A stretch of 36,797 nt of DNA from Bacillus renqingensis (GTDB taxonomy: Bacteria; Bacillota; Bacilli; Bacillales; Cytobacillaceae). A model generated the notes under the pieces. It did no database searches. It was not told the origin of the DNA and saw nothing but the letters and a program-made list of their open reading frames with translations. The position numbers were made by a program, and so were the translations under genes. Positions 1-6,234 of the stretch are shown here, one piece after another. The stretch's first letter is position 1, and each line of letters starts with the position of its first letter. The stretch is taken from contig NZ_JADDIU010000041.1 of assembly GCF_016464375.1 (NCBI RefSeq), positions 1 to 36,797 of the forward strand, read 5' to 3'.

Positions 1-396
1 GGTTAATCCTCCCCCCGAGTTCATCTGAGGACGTCGCACCCTATATGGGTGCGTGGATTGAAATCAGTAGCAAACCCGTGGGGGCTTGACAGCGAATCGC
101 GTCGCATCCTATATGGGTGCGTGGATTGAAATTGCTGTTACAATAAAAGGTGCATATGAAATTGAAAGTCGCATCCTATATGGGTGCGTGGATTGAAATG
201 GCACCGATGTCATGGGTGATGAGGTACTGACCGGTCGCACCCTATATGGGTGCGTTGATTGAAATCAAAAATAAGTTGTCCTTGCTATATTCATAAAACA
301 GTCGCACCCTATATGGGTGTGGATTGAAATCGGCTGGAAGCTAAGAAGGCTAGTCAAGAGGTCAGTCGCACACTATAAGGTTGCATAGATTGAATT
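1..396 (+). CRISPR. CRISPR array 1, type I-C-like, leader-distal end, no cas genes in window
   Basis: Six copies of a 32-bp repeat are visible at 33-64, 101-132, 168-199, 234-265, 301-330 and 365-396. The five complete spacers are 34-36 bp, and bases 1-32 are probably part or all of a sixth. The repeat contains the palindrome GCACCC-TATAT-GGGTGC and ends in GGATTGAAAT, the pattern of type I-C repeats, whose last eight bases form the crRNA 5' handle. The repeats decay rightward: the copy at 301 lacks two bases, and the copy at 365 has several substitutions and ends TGAATT. That marks the leader-distal end, so the leader and any cas genes lie left of the window. Transcription is inferred left to right. 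Confidence 0.93.
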
Positions 397-477
397 TATA
401 AAACTTTGAGAATTTAAAAAAGTAATAGGGGCCATAGGATAAAAGAGCCTTTAAATTGGAAAAGAGTGGATTTAGAA

Positions 478-1110
478 ATGATAAAAGCTGTTATATTCGA
501 TTTTGATGGAACTTTGTTAAACAGGGATGAATCAGTAAGGAAGTTCATTAACAACCAGTATGACCGATTAAATAAGTGGTTAAGCCACATGTCAAAAGAG
601 AAGTACACTACAAGATTTATCGAACTCGACAATCGTGGGTATGTTTGGAAAGATAAGGTATATCAACGATTAGTTGGTGAATTTGATATTACTGGGATAA
701 CTTGGGAGGAATTACTTCAAGATTACATAAGCCAATTTAAGTATAATTGTGTTCCTTTTCCTAATCTTAATAGAATGTTGGAAGAATTGAAAAATAGTGA
801 TCTTATGTTAGGAATGATTACAAACGGATATGGACAGTTCCAGATGGATAATATGAAGGCTTTAGATATAGATAAGTATTTTGATGCGATATTAATATCT
901 GAATGGGAAGGTTTTAAAAAGCCAGACTCTCAAATTTTCATCAAAGCATTAGAAAAACTTAATATTTCACCTAATGAAGCTGTATTTGTGGGGGACCATC
1001 CAGAAAATGATGTGAAAGCTGCTCAAAGTGTTGCAATCAAAAGCATTTGGAAAAGAGATTATCAATGGAGCAATGTTGATGCTGATTTCATAATTGATGA
1101 TTTGGCGTAG
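478..1110 (+). CDS. HAD-superfamily hydrolase (HAD-IA type)
   Basis: Soluble phosphatase-like protein of 210 residues. All four HAD motifs are present: DFDGT at residues 8-12 (nucleophile Asp8, acid/base Asp10), Thr115 in the MITNG strand, the KKPD lysine near 147, and VFVGDHPEND with metal-binding acids near 173 and 178. The helical insert between motifs I and II is the small cap of the IA subfamily, as in phosphoglycolate-phosphatase-like or YjjG-like enzymes. The substrate cannot be read from sequence. A GTG at 466 is in frame, but ATG 478 gives the usual N-terminus MIKAVIFDFDG, so it is preferred. The gene stands alone between the CRISPR array and a terminator. Confidence 0.9.
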   Translation: MIKAVIFDFDGTLLNRDESVRKFINNQYDRLNKWLSHMSKEKYTTRFIELDNRGYVWKDKVYQRLVGEFDITGITWEELLQDYISQFKYNCVPFPNLNRMLEELKNSDLMLGMITNGYGQFQMDNMKALDIDKYFDAILISEWEGFKKPDSQIFIKALEKLNISPNEAVFVGDHPENDVKAAQSVAIKSIWKRDYQWSNVDADFIIDDLA

Positions 1111-1188
1111 ATGCCAATAATTAAAAAAATTTAAGTTAGCTTAGTAAAACGAAATGCGTTCATTCCCCTCTACCCCAAAATCAATTTC

Positions 1189-1217
1189 ATCATGCCGATT
1201 TTCCGGCGTGATTTTTG
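1189..1217 (+). terminator. Intrinsic terminator after the HAD gene
   Basis: A 9-bp stem, ATCATGCCG at 1189-1197 with CGGCGTGAT at 1204-1212 (one G-T pair), has a six-base loop and is followed by a T-rich stretch. It ends the HAD transcription unit before the MerR promoter. Confidence 0.75.
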
Positions 1218-1283
1218 ATTAAAGTTCTTCTAATTAATATTTTCAGACTCCGGATATACTTTTCAATTTTTTAAAATTATTTC

Positions 1284-1314
1284 TTGAAAGTGACGTTACG
1301 TCATCTTGTATACT
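1284..1314 (+). promoter_or_regulatory. MerR-type promoter with operator in a 19-bp spacer
   Basis: The -35 box TTGAAA (1284-1289) and -10 box TATACT (1309-1314) are separated by 19 bp instead of the usual 17. The palindrome TGACG-TTA-CGTCA (1291-1303) lies inside the spacer. An over-long spacer carrying a dyad is the known architecture of promoters that MerR-family activators untwist. The next gene encodes such a regulator, so autoregulation of the regulator and its partner gene is the natural reading. Confidence 0.85.
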
Positions 1315-1347
1315 GTTTTTAACAGATCAAGTTAGGAGGTAATTCCC

Positions 1348-2103
1348 ATCCTTTCAATTAAAGAAGTAACAAAGCAGACGGGAATTTCGGTGAGAACATT
1401 ACGTTATTATGATGAAATCAATTTATTGACTCCTGCAGGAAAGACAGAGGGGGGACACCGCCTATATGGTGAGAAAGAGTTAAAGAAATTACAGGAAATT
1501 CAATTTTTAAAAACATTGGGATTTAGTTTAAAGGAAATTAAGGAAATGTTATCCGATGAAAACTGGAACTGGTCACAAGGTCTCCAAAGTCAATTAAACT
1601 ATATTTTAGATGAAAAGGAAAAAATTATAAATATAGAGAAAACGTTAATAGGGCTTATCAATAGCCTAAGGATAGATGGTGCTATTGATTTAATTGAGAT
1701 TAACAAACTGATTCAACTTTACCAAGATGATTTCGAAAGGCGAAAAGTTTACCGAAAACGGATGTTTCATGAAAAGGAAAGACAACTGCTTGATCTTCTT
1801 CCGAATGTGAACAGCTTGGATCCTGATTCGTTGGAGTGGGTTTCATTACTTGGTCAACTGAAACAGCACATGGAGAAGGGAGTAGAAGCACCTGAAATTC
1901 AACGAATAGTCGGTCGTATACATGAAAAATCGATTGAAACATTTGGTGAAAACGATGATTTTTTCGATAAACTATGGGAGATTCGTAAGTCACCAGAAAA
2001 ATCTAACAAAGCGGGCTTTTACCCAATTGAACAGGAAGTATTAAATTTTTTTGACAAGGCATGGCAAGTATTTCAAGAAAAGCAAAGAAAAGAGGAAGGT
2101 TAA
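1348..2103 (+). CDS. MerR-family transcriptional regulator lacking a standard start codon
   Basis: The N-terminal winged-helix domain has the MerR signature: SIKEVTKQTGISVRTLRYYDE, then GGHRLYGEKELKKLQ, then TLGFSLKEIKEML. A long helical effector half follows (about residues 80-251), rich in coiled-coil and DUF-like helices with no Cys pair, so it is not a metal sensor. A strong ribosome binding site, AGGAGGT (1334-1340), lies seven bases before ATC at 1348, exactly where family members start. No ATG, GTG or TTG exists in frame between the upstream stop (TAG at 1333-1335) and GTG 1390. Starting at 1390 would delete the first HTH helix. Either ATC is a rare start, or an ATG has mutated, or a base is miscalled. 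The next gene follows at once, suggesting an operon. Confidence 0.8.
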   Translation: MLSIKEVTKQTGISVRTLRYYDEINLLTPAGKTEGGHRLYGEKELKKLQEIQFLKTLGFSLKEIKEMLSDENWNWSQGLQSQLNYILDEKEKIINIEKTLIGLINSLRIDGAIDLIEINKLIQLYQDDFERRKVYRKRMFHEKERQLLDLLPNVNSLDPDSLEWVSLLGQLKQHMEKGVEAPEIQRIVGRIHEKSIETFGENDDFFDKLWEIRKSPEKSNKAGFYPIEQEVLNFFDKAWQVFQEKQRKEEG

Positions 2104-2170
2104 CTTTTCCAAGCAGCCGACTTGCCTATCCAAAGAGGACCCTAGAAAAATAAAGGAGTGGATGCGGTTG

Positions 2171-2815
2171 ATGGAATTCATTCTAACATACCAATGGGAA
2201 CTATTCATTACAGCGGAAGTGTTATCCATGGCGGCACTTTTACTTTTCGGTATTGTACGCTATTTTATGAATAAGAAAAAGGTAAGCTTGCTTTTTATAA
2301 TGGCATTTCTTGTATTGTTAGCTTTAGAAGCATTATTGGGAATCTTGATTTATCGGGAAACGGGTAAAATTTCCACTTTTCAGATTGTCATCGCTATTTT
2401 TGTGATTTATGCCTGTACGTTTGGCATTTTTGACTTTAAAAAGTTGGATCGCTGGATGCGAAAGAAAATCGGGGGTTGGCGTGGTGAGGAACTCTTATCT
2501 GAAAAAGACTATCAAATCATGGAAAGAAGCAAGGATCCCAAGTATATAGCAAGAAAGTATCGTTGGACTTCTATGGCCCATCTAGTAGTGTTTGTTATTG
2601 TACAATCCGTTTTTTGGATGTACGGAACGGCAAGCTTAGAGGAATTGTTAGGATATATACGTGATCTTTCATGGATTGGGGCGGGTACCTATCAGGAATC
2701 TCCTTATCCAAACGAAACAACGTATTCCATCGGGATGATTTGGGGATTAATATTTATTGTCGATTTCATCTGGTCGTGGTCCTATACCGTTTTTCCTTCA
2801 AAGGCTAAAGCGTAA
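2171..2815 (+). CDS. Integral membrane protein, about five helices, MerR-operon partner
   Basis: Predicted 214-residue membrane protein. Hydrophobic segments lie near residues 10-30, 40-62, 70-90, 138-157 and 183-208. A charged cytoplasmic loop between the third and fourth contains LDRWMRKKIGGWRGEELLSEK. I do not recognise the family and no catalytic motif is visible. The start is ATG 2171 (TTG 2168 is possible), about ten bases after AAAGGAGTG. The longer open frame back to 2051 overlaps the MerR gene and has no ribosome site. It lies 67 bp after the MerR gene with no terminator between, so it is probably the regulated target, perhaps a drug- or stress-response membrane protein. That role is inference only. 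Confidence 0.75.
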   Translation: MEFILTYQWELFITAEVLSMAALLLFGIVRYFMNKKKVSLLFIMAFLVLLALEALLGILIYRETGKISTFQIVIAIFVIYACTFGIFDFKKLDRWMRKKIGGWRGEELLSEKDYQIMERSKDPKYIARKYRWTSMAHLVVFVIVQSVFWMYGTASLEELLGYIRDLSWIGAGTYQESPYPNETTYSIGMIWGLIFIVDFIWSWSYTVFPSKAKA

Positions 2816-2851
2816 ACAGTGGAATCCTTCTAAACTATAATACGAAAAGTA

Positions 2852-2885
2852 AAAGACTACCCCTGTGACTGGGTGGTCTTTCTTA
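2852..2885 (+). terminator. Intrinsic terminator after the MerR operon
   Basis: An 11-bp stem pairs AAAGACTACCC (near 2852-2862) with GGGTGGTCTTT (2871-2881), with one G-T pair and a short loop, and a T-rich tail follows. The remaining bases to 3055 contain no gene. Confidence 0.8.
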
Positions 2886-3055
2886 CAATATAATTTACAA
2901 TATTTTCCAGGTATTTAGGATTATAAGAACAATATTACATTTGGAGTATAACGAAGCCACTGATAAATCCTAAACCAGTTACTGACCATTTATATAGGTA
3001 TTCCGCAGTTCCCTCTAATTGGTTATAATGAATGATAACGAGGGGGTCAGAAAAA

Positions 3056-3472
3056 ATGTCTTCTTTTCTTACATATTTAGTTTCCCTTATTGTGATTGTG
3101 ATTTCAGTATTTATTACCCTTTATTTTAAGTATGAGCTTGAGCGGTTGTTTGGTAATAAAAAAGACGCTGTCCCGTTTCATATTTGTAATGTGGTAATAA
3201 TTTTAATGGTTTCGTTTGCGGCACATGCTGTAATGACTAATTATGTCTTTGGTAATGAATTCAAATTGGTACTACCCTTAGTTATCAACCTGCTCATGAT
3301 CTTACCAATATATATTTTAGGGCACTTTGCATTTGAGAAATATAAATCAGTTTATCGAAAATATATGACCGACGAGAAGGGGAAAGTAATTGTACTAAAT
3401 GAAAGGTACCTAAAAAAGAAAAAACTCCCTTCAAAATTAAAAAATTATAATTCCGTTTTTAAGGAAAAATAA
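3056..3472 (+). CDS. Small hypothetical membrane protein
   Basis: 138-residue protein with three likely transmembrane helices: residues 4-24, about 44-64, and about 72-95 (LVLPLVINLLMILPIYILGHF). A strongly basic C-terminal tail (YLKKKKLPSKLKNY) should lie in the cytoplasm by the positive-inside rule. The family is not recognised. Start ATG 3056 follows GAGGGGG at 3040-3045; an ATG at 3032 in the same frame has no ribosome site. A TATAAT box at 3024-3029 may belong to its promoter, although I see no good -35. The gene is monocistronic. Confidence 0.7.
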   Translation: MSSFLTYLVSLIVIVISVFITLYFKYELERLFGNKKDAVPFHICNVVIILMVSFAAHAVMTNYVFGNEFKLVLPLVINLLMILPIYILGHFAFEKYKSVYRKYMTDEKGKVIVLNERYLKKKKLPSKLKNYNSVFKEK

Positions 3473-3492
3473 ATAAAGGGAATAGTAAAATA

Positions 3493-3525
3493 GGAGTATT
3501 TTGGCCTTCGTTAAAAAAATACTCC
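3493..3525 (+). repeat. Inverted repeat downstream of the small membrane gene
   Basis: GGAGTATTTT at 3493-3502 pairs with AAAAAATACTCC ending at 3525. There is no T-run after it, so it is at best a weak terminator. The rest of 3473-3669 shows no gene or other signal. Confidence 0.4.
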
Positions 3526-3669
3526 CTTCTCCTGTTATAAATGGATGTACCCCGTATAAAAGTGAGGAAAAATTCGGTAGGTGGCCGGATTTATCAGTTT
3601 TTAATTTACTAGCATTGAATAAAAGGTTAGGGAGAAATGTCGAGAGTACGTAAAAATTTTTGTTAAGGA

Positions 3670-3699
3670 TTGACATACAAAAAGGATATATGTTATTAT
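3670..3699 (+). promoter_or_regulatory. SigA-type promoter of the YceI gene
   Basis: TTGACA (3670-3675) is a perfect -35, and TATTAT (3694-3699) is a near-consensus -10, 18 bp apart. The first MhqR-like operator abuts the -10 box, so a bound repressor would cover the start point near 3706. The untranslated leader would be about 145 nt. Confidence 0.75.
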
Positions 3700-3717
3700 T
3701 ATCTCGAATTAAAGATA
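3700..3717 (+). promoter_or_regulatory. MhqR-like operator, proximal site
   Basis: TATCTCGAATTAAAGATA matches the known MhqR (MarR-family) operator TATCTCGAATTCGAGATA except for two bases in the right half. It lies directly downstream of the -10 box. MhqR senses quinones and electrophiles in Bacillus and Staphylococcus. Confidence 0.6.
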
Positions 3718-3808
3718 CTTAATTTCGAGGCTAATCTTATAAGTAAATTTCGTCATTAGTCTCTCTTGGATCTTTTTAGAAATAAAAGGATGGAAGAATT
3801 TTGAGAAA

Positions 3809-3826
3809 TATCTCGAACTCGAGATA
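3809..3826 (+). promoter_or_regulatory. MhqR-like operator, second site in the leader
   Basis: TATCTCGAACTCGAGATA is an almost perfect dyad, differing from the MhqR consensus at one central base. It lies 27 bp before the start codon, inside the transcribed leader, where a bound repressor could act as a roadblock or cooperate with the first site. Confidence 0.65.
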
Positions 3827-3852
3827 AAATGAAAAATGGGAGGAATTTTAAA

Positions 3853-4380
3853 ATGGCAAAATGGACAGTAGATCAATCACACTCAGCAGTAGGATTTGAA
3901 GTAAAACATATGATGGTATCAAAGGTAAAAGGTCAATTTGATGCTTATACCGCAGAAGTAGAGGCAGCCGATCTAGCCGATTTAACAACTGCATCAATTG
4001 TTTTTCAATTTGATGTAGCAAGCATTGACACGCGTAATGAGGATCGCGATAATCACTTAAAATCTGCAGACTTCTTCGATATTGAAAATAACCCAACCAT
4101 TGATTTTAGATCAACAAACATTACTAAAAATGGAGATGACTACAAAGTCACTGGTGATTTAACGATTAAAGGCGTAACAAAACCGGTAACTTTTGATGTT
4201 GAATTTGGTGGAAAAGGTGTAAACCCATGGGGAGTTGAAGTTTACGGTTTTGAAGCTGAAGCAAAAATTAACCGTGAAGAATTTGGGCTTACTTGGAATG
4301 CAGCACTTGAAACCGGCGGGGTACTAGTTGGTAAAGACATCAAAATCAATGTGGAATTAGAAGTAAATCCAGCGGCATAA
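3853..4380 (+). CDS. YceI-family lipocalin-like protein
   Basis: 175-residue YceI domain (PF04264), a beta-barrel that binds isoprenoid-type lipids in characterised members. Family hallmarks are the N-terminal WTVDQSHSAVGFEVKHMMVS, then the DTRNEDRDNHLKSADFFD motif, then TGDLTIKGVTKPVTFDVE. There is no signal peptide, unlike the periplasmic E. coli protein, so it should be cytoplasmic. Start ATG 3853 follows GGGAGG at 3838-3843; the in-frame ATG at 3829 has no ribosome site. The MhqR-like operators upstream suggest induction by quinones or other electrophiles. A strong terminator follows, so the gene is monocistronic. Confidence 0.93.
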   Translation: MAKWTVDQSHSAVGFEVKHMMVSKVKGQFDAYTAEVEAADLADLTTASIVFQFDVASIDTRNEDRDNHLKSADFFDIENNPTIDFRSTNITKNGDDYKVTGDLTIKGVTKPVTFDVEFGGKGVNPWGVEVYGFEAEAKINREEFGLTWNAALETGGVLVGKDIKINVELEVNPAA

Positions 4381-4420
4381 GAAATTTTGCAGGCTTTTAG
4401 GTTACCAGAATTACACAGAC

Positions 4421-4466
4421 AAAAACCAATTCGGACATTTTCACTAGTGTCCGTATTGGTTTTTTT
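4421..4466 (+). terminator. Intrinsic terminator after the YceI gene
   Basis: AAAACCAAT-CGGACA pairs with TGTCCG-ATTGGTTTT across a loop containing CACTAGTG, and seven T follow. This is among the strongest terminators in the window. Confidence 0.9.
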
Positions 4467-4539
4467 GTATATTTATAAATTGGTAATATAAGGAAAGTAA
4501 ATGGTTAAAGATGCTAAAAATAAACTGAAAATTTCGCTT

Positions 4540-4719
4540 GGTTAAACGTCGGTGCGAACCCTAAGCGCACATAAAATTTTTTAGGGATCGCACTAAAATT
4601 TGGGTAGAATATGTAAAAGTATGTGTTGGCAGAAAAGAAAAAGCAAGGTATTCTAAGAGAAAGCACGCCTTTTTTGCTTCAGGGAAGGGGATTTCTTCAA
4701 TTTTTAGGAGAAAACCGCC
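4540..4719 (+). promoter_or_regulatory. Probable leader of CRISPR array 2
   Basis: AT-rich non-coding stretch directly before the first repeat of array 2. It contains an inverted repeat, GTGCGAACCCTAA (4552-4564) with TTAGGGATCGCAC (4581-4593), 13 bp with one mismatch. The right arm plus following bases faintly resembles a decayed CRISPR repeat, but the symmetric partner makes a leader element more likely. In intact I-C loci cas2 lies just upstream of the leader; here the YceI gene is there instead. Confidence 0.5.
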
Positions 4720-4944
4720 GTCGCACTTTATATGGGTGCGTGGATTGAAATAAAGCTTTGCCCGGAATGTTGGAAAAAGAAAATGGTCGCACTTTATATG
4801 GGTGCGTGGATTGAAATTTGTCATAATAGTCATCAAATTGCGCTCTAAATGGTCGCACTCTATATGAGTGTATGATTGGGAGTTTTCGCCAATCCCTTTT
4901 GGGCCTTGGCTTTGTACCGCACTTAAATGGGGTGGATGGAATTT
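4720..4944 (+). CRISPR. CRISPR array 2, short, decaying, same repeat family
   Basis: Two identical 32-bp repeats lie at 4720-4751 and 4786-4817, a degenerate third at 4852-4883 and a barely recognisable fourth around 4914-4944. Spacers are 34 bp (4752-4785, 4818-4851), then about 30. The repeat is that of array 1 with GCACTT in place of GCACCC in the left arm of the hairpin, so pairing survives through G-U pairs. Decay is again at the right end, so both arrays point the same way. No cas genes lie next to it. Confidence 0.9.
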
Positions 4945-4995
4945 GAAAGGAATAATTCGGTAAAATTAAAATAGAAATATGGAGGAATATAAACG

Positions 4996-5400
4996 GTGGA
5001 AAAAAATATTGAGAATACAATAGTTCAATTTTTAGTCGATAAAATCACCCCTCTATTCATAATTCTTTTTGGTTCAAGAGTAACTGGGAGAGTTAATAAG
5101 GATAGTGATATAGACATCGCTTTTCTAAGTGAAAAAGAAATGGATAAGTATGAGTTATTTTTAATTGCACAAGAATTGGCTGCGACCATTAATATAGAAG
5201 TGGATCTTATTGACCTTTCAAGGGCTAGTACTGTTTTTCAGGCCCAGATTATACATACTGGGAAAACTATCTATTGTTCGGATAAAAAGGCAAAGGCAGA
5301 ATTTGAACTTAAAGCCTTAAAGATGTATGCCAAACTTAACGAAGAAAGGGCTCCTATTTTAAAACAAATAAATGAAAGCGGGTCAATCTATGAAAAATGA
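4996..5400 (+). CDS. mntA: MntA-like nucleotidyltransferase antitoxin
   Basis: 134-residue minimal nucleotidyltransferase. The signature GSx10DxD is complete: Gly26-Ser27 (GSRVTGRVNKDSDIDIAF), Asp38 and Asp40, with a third carboxylate in IEVDLIDL near 70-73. In characterised HepT/MntA pairs the MNT protein AMPylates a tyrosine of the HEPN RNase and silences it. It starts at GTG 4996, nine bases after GGAGGA. The stop overlaps the start of the next gene, the usual translational coupling of this pair. It lies directly behind CRISPR array 2. Confidence 0.88.
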   Translation: MEKNIENTIVQFLVDKITPLFIILFGSRVTGRVNKDSDIDIAFLSEKEMDKYELFLIAQELAATINIEVDLIDLSRASTVFQAQIIHTGKTIYCSDKKAKAEFELKALKMYAKLNEERAPILKQINESGSIYEK

Positions 5401-5794
5401 CGTTATATTAAATAAAATCAATATTATTGAACGCTGTATTCGACGTATACATGAGGAATATGAAAATAATCCCGAGCATTTAAAGAATTTCACAAAACAG
5501 GATTCGATTGTTCTAAACCTACAACGTGCATGTGAAGCTAGTATTGATTTAGCTATGCATATTGTTGCCGAAAAAAAGATAGGTTTACCACAAAACAGCC
5601 GTGATGCCTTTACACTATTAGAGCAAGAAAATATTATCCCAGTATCCTTATCACGAAAAATGAAAGCGATGGTTGGGTTTCGGAACATTGCTGTTCATGA
5701 CTATCAAGAGATAAACATAGAAATACTACAGAAGATTTTAGAAAATCATCTGGTTGATTTTTCTCATTTTACAAAAACTATACTTTTATATTAA
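5390..5794 (+). CDS. hepT: HepT-like HEPN RNase toxin
   Basis: 134-residue all-helical HEPN-domain protein of the HepT/YutE family. The catalytic motif Rx4HxY is intact: Arg98, His103 and Tyr105 in RNIAVHDY. The Arg and His cut RNA, and the Tyr is the residue AMPylated by MntA. ATG 5390 overlaps the mntA stop codon by 11 bases; an in-frame ATG at 5372 would add six residues. Nothing is broken in either gene, so the toxin-antitoxin pair is likely active, either stabilising the locus or causing abortive infection. Confidence 0.87.
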   Translation: MKNDVILNKINIIERCIRRIHEEYENNPEHLKNFTKQDSIVLNLQRACEASIDLAMHIVAEKKIGLPQNSRDAFTLLEQENIIPVSLSRKMKAMVGFRNIAVHDYQEINIEILQKILENHLVDFSHFTKTILLY

Positions 5795-6187
5795 GTTAGG
5801 TATTGAATTGGTTAAAATAGCCAACATTCGTTGATGATAAACCAAAAATTAAAAGTGATCTATTTTTAAGGGGAGGAAATAATAGGACGCCATCTGCCAG
5901 TGTAGCGGTTGACTAGACAGAGGGCACTCGGAACCAAATTTGCACAGAGGCATCATCCTAATCTAATATAAGATGAAGCATATATAAAATATTATAACTC
6001 TTCAGTCTTGATTAACAGCGATTTTTACTTTACAATAAATGGAAACCTAGCGAATTAGCCAAAAACGGGCCGAAGCTTTTCATTTTGCTGCCTAATTCTT
6101 AATGCAAGTTGTATTCATTCATCATTTTATTTGTTTTCGCCTGTCTTGGATATTACAGAAATAAGGAGGGATCCTCCATTGTAAAAA
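5795..6187 (+). other. Intergenic stretch without recognisable gene
   Basis: About 390 bases. A ribosome-site-like GGGGAGGAAAT at 5870-5880 is not followed by a sustained frame. AAGGAGGGATCCTCC at 6161-6175 is a small dyad. A 19-codon reverse reading near 6057-6115 looks protein-like but is too short to assign. It may be a gene remnant. Confidence 0.4.
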
Positions 6188-6227
6188 ACCCCATTTTTAT
6201 CGCTTCAAGAAAAAGATAAAAAGGGGT
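6188..6227 (+). promoter_or_regulatory. Hairpin that pairs with the ribosome binding site of the MFS gene
   Basis: ACCCCATTTTTATC (6188-6201) is complementary to GATAAAAAGGGGT (6215-6227) apart from one bulged base. The AAGGGG of the 3' arm is the ribosome binding site for ATG 6235. Folding would therefore hide the site, a layout used for translational attenuation of resistance genes. Only the pairing is seen; control is inferred. Confidence 0.5.
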
Positions 6228-6234
6228 AGTATAA

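Noticed and set aside
33..364. CRISPR spacers targeting the island or Tn916-like genes in this window
   Set aside because: No spacer of either array could be matched by eye to any part of the window; a database search is needed for true targets.
3437..3676. 79-codon reverse frame after the small membrane gene
   Set aside because: No ribosome site, no family resemblance, and overlap with the promoter region of the YceI gene.
4586..4618. Possible extra degenerate CRISPR repeat (GATCGCACTAAAATTTGGGT)
   Set aside because: It is better explained as the right arm of the leader dyad at 4552-4593, and no repeat stands at the expected place between it and 4720.
6057..6115. Reverse-strand IQLALRIRQQNEKLRPVFG, resembling a transposase tail
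   Set aside because: Nineteen codons without start or neighbours; too little to assign.
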